Assembly: GCA_025201805.1 (NCBI GenBank)
Contig: MU619271.1
Coordinates: 186,333-224,082, forward strand
DNA length: 37,750 bases
Direction: 5' to 3'
DNA from: Parasitella parasitica
Taxonomy: Eukaryota; Mucoromycota; Mucoromycetes; Mucorales; Mucoraceae
Position numbers and translations under genes: made by a program. Shown piece by piece: positions 29,587 through 37,750 of the stretch (positions are counted from its first letter, which is position 1; each line of letters begins with the position of its first letter). The notes beneath the pieces are model-generated. The model was not told the DNA's origin. It saw nothing but the letters and a program-made list of their open reading frames with translations, and searched no databases.

Positions 29587-31140
29587 TATAAGACTTTGAT
29601 ACAGTGGTATAGAAATAAAAGGAAACGTATTATAGTAAACCCTGTTATTTTCAACAAAACGAGAGGCCAGTTTAGAATATGGGTAATAATTAAGGTGTAA
29701 ATAAAAATAAAAAAAAAAACAAAAAACAACTTGCCTTGTTGATTGAAGGTTGAAATTGGTTGCTATAATTACTACTTCTTGGTATGATTTTATGGATGCT
29801 GTTTATAAAAGGTCCATGTCCAGAGTTAAATTGAGAATTTTTTTGTTGTATGTTGAGTAATTGAAAGGATTGTAGCAGAAGAAAAGAGGAAAAGGAGAAG
29901 TATTACGACCCAAACTTGCCTCTGGCTTTTAAACGAGCACGCTTCTTTTTGCACCTTCAACAAGTGTAACGAACATATAATCCAATCAAACAGTATTATG
30001 GAAAGTAAAGGAGATCAAAGTAGAAATAATGCCGAACAATCAATCTTTGCATGGTTACATTACGTGATGAAGATTCATGTTGGCTTATGTTTACATTTAA
30101 ACATCTTTTTAAGTTTTCCATAAAAAGTAACTTTAATTTAAGGAGTCTGAGCGTTGAGTTTACGCAAGCACCGTCTTTTTCAAGAAAATGAGAAGAGGTT
30201 TCAGTTTAATCAAATTATTGAGAAAACGTAATGAATATCTAATGAAAAAAGCTATATTAGCAGGAAAACTGACAAGAGGGTTTATTCCCGTGGTGCTTTG
30301 AAATGCATGTAAAACGGAGTATAGTTCAATCCACCTCCTATGGATCTCATACATTTTATCCCCCATTTGAATGAAATATTATGAGCCCAAATGAAGGAGG
30401 CTGTACTTTTGCCTTGATTTCCTGAAACGTTTCAAAAAAACAACAACCCAACGTGTCTTATTTAACCCGATAGCACACAAACTTGTACACTAAATCAAAA
30501 TTGATACTAGACAGTTTATTTAAAATTTTAGTAAATTCCTTAAAAACAAAACCTCAGTTCTTTGTATGTATTTTGAAATCTCATAATATGCGACTGCACT
30601 AACGCGAGAGTGTCGAGATAAAATCCATGTTTTTGCGAAAAAGTATACGTAGTAAAGTAATATAGCGATGTCAAAATGTAAATTAACAAGTATGAGAGAA
30701 GACGTAATATAATCATTGAATGCACAAATACAGATTATCAAGCATTGAAATGTGTTTACCGATTGGTAGCGAGCATAAACAACATGAGAAAATCATGAGA
30801 AACATTTTTCAGCAAAAACTTTTATGTTTGAGCGTAACAGGAAGTTTGATTTTGGATTTTGCAAATCATTGATTTCAGTTTACACCGAATTGCAATTTTT
30901 TGACATAATGAGAGACAAATGTTGGCATTTTGCATTTTTACTGCTTTACTGCTCTGCTGATTTAAAAGAAACAAAAAATTTATACAAGTTATATGGACGA
31001 TTTATTTAAGACAAGATACTTTAAAAGTCTGAATGACACAGATTCTATATCCACTGTAACTGACTCAATTTTCTATACTTAGCATCATATAGGATATAGG
31101 CTAGAGATGGCACTATTAGCATGGATGACGCCATCTCGAC

Positions 31141-31420
31141 ATGAGCTTTAGACATTTACCAGATTTAGTATGTGCTACGAGCTTCTACCATATAAGATCT
31201 ATGCTTCAGATGTGTAGTCCCTGTTTTCAGATACTCATCACTACAAGACATATACTTAAATCCATGATATTAGCTACAGATACTTTATGTACTACAGACT
31301 TGTGCAATATGTGCAATGCTATAGATATGCTTATGACATGCTATAGACATGCTACATATACCGATATATGCTAAGATGAATACCAAGTGATATACACTCA
31401 GACATGTACTATTAGTATAG
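31141..31420 (+). repeat. Degenerate short tandem repeat, GCTAYAGAYATGC-like
   Basis: Related 10-13 bp words recur irregularly every 18-27 bases: GCTACAGATACT at 31273, ACTACAGACT at 31291, GCTATAGATATGC at 31318, GCTATAGACATGC at 31340, and looser copies on both sides (TTCAGATGTG, CTCAGACATG). It looks like a decayed minisatellite. Confidence 0.45.
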
Positions 31421-32355
31421 ACTAAATAAGACAATGTTTTACTAAAAATAATATACGCTTACAGAGCAATATTAATTGATCATTAAACCTCGGATAAAGT
31501 ATCTACTCAGTCCTCAGATAGTTCTAAATTATCTTTCGTCTGCTGATGAGATGTCGTTTAGGACGAAATTAAAGACGATAATTAATCAGAATTGCTGTAA
31601 ATATTAATTTATAAATATAGAAAATTTATTCATAGCTTATGTGTATAAAGTTTCCTCAACATGGCCAGTAGATGAATTAGAACATACCTTTCTCAAGTCG
31701 ACATTTACTGATTTTTTTATTCTAAATTTTTTCAGTGAATCTGTATCCATTCCACGATTCGTATTGAGATATACGACTTTTGTACTGATTTGAAATCTGG
31801 TTTTAAGATGATGATCATTAATGATAAATCACATATTATTACAACTTCAATTTCGGCTTCACCACGATACTAAACCGAAAAACGTTTTTGCGGATAACTT
31901 TTGATAGAGACATCGGCCAGTGGAAAGCAAGTTATGCTCAGATAGCGATGATCATGCTTGTTTTCATGATGTATAAAACAGTCTTTATTTTGCTGTTTAT
32001 AGCATCATCCATCCCAATGGTGCCATCTCTTTCCTATATATCTTACACAATAGCATTAACCTGTACTGTACATCATATTAACTGTGCACATTTATGTTGT
32101 GCCAGTGCCAAAGGCGCAGCGAAAAGCTTTGTCAATGTTATATGAAAGAAGTAATAAAGACTTTTTCTGAATAAAACCAGATACAAAACTGAAGACTTTT
32201 ATTGACATAAGATTTGGTCTCTATTCATACTAAAATACATCCTCTCAATCAATATTTATCCACATAACATCTGACATTTGACAAGAAGTGTTTAACCTTA
32301 TTAAATCACAGCATTTCCAGGGCAGACCTATTCTTCTATTTTACATTAAAGAGAA

Positions 32356-32390
32356 GATTGGGTAGGATGTCGTCCCGACATCCCGCAATC
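32356..32390. repeat. Near-perfect palindrome in AT-rich desert
   Basis: Arms GATTG..GGATGTCG (32356-32372) and CGACATCC..CAATC (32376-32390) are inverted with a 3-base centre (TCC). The inner 8 bp pair perfectly and the outer 5 bp pair perfectly, separated by a small mismatch. It is GC-richer than its surroundings. Confidence 0.7.
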
Positions 32391-33435
32391 TGATCTAGAT
32401 ATATTCTTTGAATAAGCCCGGAACCTTGCAAGAGGTCCAATTACAACTTGTAGCTTATTCGTTATTTGTAAAAGAATTACACATAATAATTAATATCATG
32501 ATCCGTGGTACATTATAGCTAAGGTAGTATTGACATATGTAGCCTTTATATGGATACTACAATCTGTATTCTACTTCGATCTAATGAAACCGATTGAATC
32601 CAGAAGTGGAATGCAGACCATTTTAGTAGATGTATTTCACAGTGTCAAGATTCGACCTCCATATAAGAGGCATAACTTGACTACCCTTACGCTACCGTCT
32701 CAGATCAAACTGCATACGAAGCATTTTAACTTGATGTAAAAAATGAAATCTGAGCATAATTTTTTCGTATTGACATTATTTCTCTTTTCTAATGAACCAA
32801 TATTAAATGGTGAGGTTCCTGTGAAATTACTAGTATAAAAAAATATAAAAAATACTTTTTACAACTGTTATTTATTTATTTTTTAGATGAGAATCATCAA
32901 AATATCAATTAAAAACTATCTTTTTATACTAGTTTTCCAAAGATAAATGATTGTAGATATGAACCTAAACTATATTGGATTATTCATCCAGGACTTCTTG
33001 GCAGCAGGGAATGAGAGAGAGATTTAATGGCATATTTGACGAGTGTTGAGGTTGCTTCTATTCATTCTTGATATTGGATTACGCCTTCTTAAATTCATGC
33101 TAGTCTGGTCTTGATGATTGTGGTCTTCGTGGAATATTCTTAAATAATTTGAAGTTCATATTCATAATATCTAAGGGTATTCTTTTTATGCGATAACTCC
33201 TGTTTATAATGATCTAAAACAGTTCCTATGTTTTTTAGGTATTGTACATGTTGTATTGAACTTATAAAGTGTATAAGTTATATGAATACATATCTCAAAG
33301 ATCCACGCAAATCCAATATCATCAGTCAGTTACTGTTACAAATGAAAATGGAAATAAGGGTTTTATATAGGAAATGCGATATGTGGTATGTTTCAATAAT
33401 TACACAAGATAATATAAGTGATGTCTTTTCAATAA

Positions 33436-35272
33436 TTACAGTAGATAAATAAAATTTTGGTCCTGGACATCACTTATATCGTCTTGTGTTATTGAGTTTG
33501 TAGCTGCCATAGTTGCAGCCGATGTATGAGCTAATAAAAGCAAGCGACGACGGTTCACCACAGACATTCTCCAACGAGCAATTAATAACAGCAAAACGAC
33601 AAAGCAGTTGGCGATCAAATAACCTAGCATGCCAGCAACGTAAGGAGGTGTAACCATCATCAATGGCCCAACAAAATTTCCAACCGCGTAAAAAATCATC
33701 AATACACCATTATAAAATATTTTCTTGGTGTATCCTGTAACATTGTTTGAGATAGAGGTAATTAAAAGAACATACACGCTACAGTAAGACCACGCCATAT
33801 AAAACCCAAGCAATTTGGCTCGCGTAACAGGAATCACTAAGAGTAAAATCATACCCACAATGTTAGTGACCATCAAAGCACAAGCGGAATAGATGGTTTG
33901 CTGAGTCTTTTGTACAAGAAGCACACCAATTGCAATGAACAAAATGGTGGAACCGCCTGCTCCTGCGGTGAGTAGCATCGATTGCAATTGCTGTATACGG
34001 TGGTTCAAGTTAGCTCAGGAATACACTGGATTTTTATCTGCTGATTACTTACGTCAAAGCCAAAGCTAGCAGTAATTTGGCCATTATAGATTGTCATTGC
34101 ACCGTTTTGAAGATTAATCAGTAGACATGCTATAGCGAAACACCAGAACCTGACTTCTTTGATAGCTTCCCAGATCTGCTCAGTTTTGATTTCAGTTGTA
34201 CGAACAGTTGCATTATCTCTCGTCCTCTCTTCTACCAAGATTTCTTGCTCTACATTCAAGTTGAGAGCAGCTGCTTTTGGTGAATCGATCAAAAAAAAGA
34301 ATGAAACGATACCCATGATCACAGTGACACCACCAAGAATAATCATGATCCTATATTATTATGATGATGAGCATATATCTATGCACATAATAAGTTGACA
34401 AATATGCATACCACTGCCATTCCTTTAATCCACCAGGGTTTCCGATGTGGCTAATGCCATAAGCAACAAATCCACCAATAATGAGAGCAAAACCATTACA
34501 GATCCAAAAGAATCCAAGGCGAGCGACTTGTTCCGACCTTCTGTAAAATGTACTAACAAGCAAGGTCAATGAAGGATATATACCAGCCTCAAAGAAACCT
34601 AAAAGAAATCTCATGGCAGCGAGCTGCGAAAAGTTTTTCCCAAATGCAGTGCAGATCAAGATAGTTCCCCACAGAACAACGATAATGCCAATATATCTTC
34701 CAACAGGAATACGTTGCAATAAGTAATTGTTGGGTATCTATGAATATTAGTTAGAGCATATGGTTACACCGTATTCGAAGCCTATATTAATTTTATATCA
34801 TACCTGGAATACAAGATATCCTAGATAGAAAACAGATCCGAGCAGACTGAACTGGTTTCCAACCAAATTGACGTCTGTTTTGAATGTCATCAAAGCAGCA
34901 TAATTGATGGTTGACTTATCTAAAAACTGTGTATATCTGCAGTTAACTAACATGCGTTTGTGGCAGGTAGCTGCTCAAGATTTGTACCTGTAAAAAGTTC
35001 AAAATGCAGATAAGCGGCATGATCATCCAATCAATTCGACGGACCAAGGAATTTTCCACCTTGGTATAACCCCTTCCATTGGCATTATCTGATGAAACAC
35101 TGTAAAAATCCTCTCGATTCCCGCTGTATTGCCATTTCGGTTCATGTGCTTTTGAGTCTAATGTTTGTGCGTCTTCGAGTTGAACAATTGGGTTTCTGGC
35201 GTTATTGTAGTCTTGATAATTGAACGATTTAAATTGATTGTTGATGTAATCAAAGTTATTGTTCGTAGCCAT
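33436..35272 (-). CDS. MFS transporter, Dal5-like anion:cation symporter family (copy A)
   Basis: Plasma-membrane permease of the family that includes yeast Dal5 (allantoate), Tna1 and Seo1 (carboxylate or ureide uptake). Five exons on the minus strand: 35272-34988, 34926-34804, 34737-34412, 34350-34053 and 33990-33436, giving 528 residues. Seen in order: cytosolic N-terminus; RRIDWMIMPLICILNFLQFLDKS in TM1; LGSVFYLGYLVFQIP; GRYIGIIVVLWG; the signature RFLLGFFEAGIYPS; FYRR; WICNGFALIIGGFVAYGI; a central loop with FFLIDSPKAAALN; then NNVTGYTKK and YLIANCFVVLLLLIARW in the C-terminal half. The C-terminus ends DVQDQNFIYLL, like copy B. A long T-tract lies just before the ATG on the sense strand. 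Substrate cannot be read from sequence. Confidence 0.9.
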
Positions 35273-36319
35273 GATTTTTTGGAAAAGTTTTTCTTTTCAA
35301 AAAAAAAAAAAAAAAAAAATGCAAAAGAGAAAACCTAGGCCAACAAACTAAAATGTGGGTATATATGTTTATTTTTTCCCTAAGAGATAAAAAAAAATAA
35401 GAGAGGGGAGGATGTAGAGGCAATGATTATTTATGCTTGATAAAGAGAGAGAAAAAGGGAAGAAAGAGTATCCGTTATTTTAAGAAACAGAGCGAAATGC
35501 ACGGATACAGTAAAGATGATGGAGACTGAAATGTCTGTACTGTATACTCATATAGTTGGATAAATAAGATTCGCACGTCCCCACTAACTGCAGTTGATGG
35601 TAATTGTTAAAATACCCAAATTGATATCGTACCTAATGGACGCTTTTTTGTGCACCTTTATCTAATATGTTTAAACGGTATTCCAATGATCAAAATAAAA
35701 CACTGAATTCTGCAGCCTTTCTTTTGAATATTTTATTGTCAAATGTTGTTTTACTTGTTGATTGATTTGCATTTTATATTGTGATAAACAATGCGAGGCT
35801 TCTTTTTTTTTATGGCATGAGATAGAAAAATTTTATCTAAAAAGTTTATATGGGTAAATGTGAAATTAAATGTTGTTGATTTCTGATATGATATGAGAGT
35901 AATAATATCTGCACAGAAGGAGATCTAAATTTGTTTTTGTATCCATTGCCTTTGAAGGAGGTGGAGAATAAATATTGTAGCTATCGATCCCCCTTGATTT
36001 CCCAAGGGACACCCCCATGCAGTGTATTGTACAACAGCGAGACGGAACACAATATGTGATAATTATGTGTCTAAGCTAAATATGTTTAATCTCGGATCAC
36101 AAAGGGTTGCATTTAAGAGTCAAGGTACCTGAACGGACTTGATTTCCTTTCCTCACATGTGCATTGAATTAGGAACGACCGTTCCATGCTGACACAAAAA
36201 TGACCATGTGCGACAGAGTTTTTTTTGGATATTATAATATATGTAATTAAATGACATGTTATTTTCTTAAGTCTAATCGAAAATCTAATGGTAAAAAAAA
36301 AGAGGAATGCAAAGTAAGT
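35273..36319. other. Intergenic region between the two MFS copies
   Basis: About 1 kb with the copy A promoter (A-run on + at 35299-35318, T-run for the gene) and the 3' side of copy B. 35940-36060 is slightly GC-richer but no frame or RNA signature is visible. Confidence 0.55.
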
Positions 36320-37678
36320 TTAGAGACGATAAATAAAGCTCTTGTTCTCCACATCAGTCATATCTGGAGCAACCTCCTCCATTTCAACAGAACCCGCCAT
36401 ACGTCTGCGATTCTCTTTTGCCATTTCCCAGCGTGCATAGATAAACAAGATAATGGTAGCAGCGTTGGCCACCATGCAACCAACCATACCACCGACAAAC
36501 AATGGCGCTTGACTTTCTACCATAAAGAAGGGACCAATGAAATTGCCAAATGTATAAAAAACCATGATAGAGCTGCTGTAAAAGACTTTTTTGGTATAGC
36601 CAGCAACGTTGTTTGCGACAGAAACGAGCAGTAAAACAAAACCAGCAGCATAAGCCCAAGTTAGATAAAGGCCCAAGAGTTTAGCCTTTGCAACTGGAAT
36701 AACAACCAGTAACAAAATGCCAATAATGGCAGTGCATAAAAAGGCACATGCACCATAGAGTGTGTTGCCGTAGCGACGATTATACCACACTGCAACAACA
36801 ATAAAGAAGCAATCGGTGATGCCGGATGGAATTGACAATAAAATGGCACTCAGACTCTATATTGTTTTACATTTGTAAACCATATTAGTCCGGACCCAAA
36901 TCTATCAATGTGCTACAAAAGTTGCACTTACGGTAAACCCAAACCCTTTGGTAATGATAGAGCTGTAGGTGTTAAGGACGCTGTTCTGGAAATTAATGAG
37001 CATGGAGCAAAGACAGAAAATGTAGAAGCGCGGCTCTTTGAGAGATTCATAGATATGGCTAATTTTGACTTGTCTGCTACGGACAACCGCGTTATCGCGC
37101 ATGCGAGCATCAACGACCTTTTCTTCTTCAAGAGTTAAACCAAGGACACTGGCCTTTGGACTATCCACCATGAAGAAAAACGATATAATGCCAAAAAGAA
37201 TGGTTACAGACCCGAGGATAATCATGATCCACTGCCATGCACGCAAACCACCCGCACCGTCCATGCTGCCGATGCCGTAGCCGATGAGACCACCAAAACC
37301 CAGAGCAATGCCGTTACAAATGTAAACTATGCCTATGCGGCCTGCTTGTTCCTTACGACGGTAAAGAGAACTGATAAGTACGATACAGCATGGGTAGATG
37401 CCAGCTTCAAAGAACCCAAGCAAAAACCTTAGAGCAGCTAGTTGGGAGAAAGTATGGCCCAGAAAAGTCATGAGCAAGACTAGCCCCCAAAGAATAATGA
37501 CAGAGCCAATGTATCTTTTTAGAGCCAATTTCTGAATCAAGATCATACTAGGGCCTTGGAACAGAAGATAGCCAAGATAGAATATGGAGCCTAGCCAGCT
37601 GAATTGCTTGAATGTCAAACTGGCTGTATCCATGATACCGAGCACACCAGAGTAATTAAGAGCAGACTTGTCAAAAAA
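36320..37678 (-). CDS. MFS transporter, Dal5-like (copy B), 5' end outside window
   Basis: Paralogue of copy A, same strand. Two exons are visible: 37678-36932 and 36856-36320 (249 and 178 codons). The first exon or exons, including the start codon, lie beyond the right edge: upstream of 37678 is a TAG acceptor and intron sequence that runs into the terminal T-run. The visible part begins FFDKSALNYSGVLGI, equivalent to FLDKSTINYAAL in copy A. Shared signatures: RFLLGFFEAGIYPC, FFFMVDSPKASVLGL, NNVAGYTKKVFYSSS and a C-terminus ending DVENKSFIYRL. Two introns of copy A (after LGYLVFQ and inside the WQW codons) are absent here. Divergence is substantial, so this is not a very recent duplication. 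Substrate unknown. Confidence 0.88.
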
Positions 37679-37728
37679 CTACACCTTGGTGAATAAGCAA
37701 GACGTCTGTATAAACAGCGTTTTAACTT

Positions 37729-37750
37729 TTTTTTTTTTTTTTTTTTTTTT
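37729..37750. repeat. Terminal T-run at right edge
   Basis: The window ends in 22 T and begins with 9 A. Together with the internal N gap in poly-A, this suggests contig breaks at homopolymers. Confidence 0.6.

Larger units (their letters stand above)
29587..33435. other. AT-rich gene desert
   Basis: About 3.8 kb with no supportable gene. 29587-30000 is the kinase promoter side (A-run 29708-29718). Short open frames at 30160-30366 (-), 31888-32145 (+) and 32530-32739 (+) have no recognised motif and poor starts. 31020-31420 carries a degenerate repeat; 32356-32390 carries a near-perfect palindrome. T/A runs occur near 32838-32890. It could be the remains of old mobile elements, but no terminal repeats or enzyme motifs survive to show it. 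Confidence 0.55.

Noticed and set aside
30160-30480. Possible minus-strand gene fragment in the desert
   Set aside because: Two frames look equally open, neither has a recognised motif, and no splice model extends either one.
1-37750. CRISPR array, prokaryotic operon or biosynthetic gene cluster
   Set aside because: Intron-split eukaryotic housekeeping genes throughout. No regularly spaced identical repeats and no clustered biosynthetic enzymes.

Overview
This is a fragment of an AT-rich filamentous-fungal nuclear genome, most likely a Mucoromycota species (Mucorales-like). The genes are split by short introns (mostly 50-85 nt) with GT..AG ends and T-rich 3' tracts. The protein set combines fungal markers (Fzo1-type mitofusin, Sip3/Lam1-type sterol carrier, DASH Spc19, CFEM-like wall protein, Dal5-type permeases) with genes missing from budding yeast but kept in other fungi and animals (ALADIN nucleoporin, IK/RED splicing factor, a class II DYRK kinase). 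The species call is inference. The window begins and ends in homopolymer runs, and it contains one 10-N gap inside a poly-T intron.

Layout, left to right. PIG-U GPI transamidase subunit (97-1584, +). A low-confidence small ORF (1807-2226, -). Mitofusin/Fzo1 (2460-5021, -). A 2 kb gene-free stretch. A complete Tc1/mariner-type DNA transposon (7086-8897) with a TA duplication, perfect matching terminal arms and an intact DDE transposase. Dithiol glutaredoxin (9230-9687, +). A large BAR-PH-GRAM-VASt-TM protein (9878-13957, +). A Spc19-like DASH subunit (14053-15481, +) whose stop codon overlaps that of the convergent gene encoding two PAH-like helical repeats (15478-16212, -). A CFEM-like GPI-anchored protein (16858-17465, -). 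A 1.8 kb stretch with possible unresolved exons. A KH-like protein (19281-21305, -), divergent from the ALADIN homologue (21817-23657, +). IK/RED (23816-25579, +), convergent with a Pom1-like DYRK kinase (25624-29586, -). A 3.8 kb AT-rich desert. Two tandem Dal5-type MFS transporters (33436-35272, and 36320 to beyond the right edge, both -).

Most genes are unrelated housekeeping loci packed closely, and no biosynthetic cluster or defence island is evident. Functional links are loose: PIG-U makes the GPI attachment that the CFEM protein needs; mitofusin and the Lam-type protein both concern membrane fusion or contact sites; Spc19 and the Pom1-like kinase both act in cell division. The MFS pair is a local duplication. 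Exon boundaries were worked out by hand from splice motifs, reading phase and family conservation. Every spliced model given for a main gene keeps an open frame.

The most distinctive observation is the transposon: its ends carry a phased array of degenerate 21-22 bp repeats, and one end has lost exactly three units (63 bp) relative to the other.
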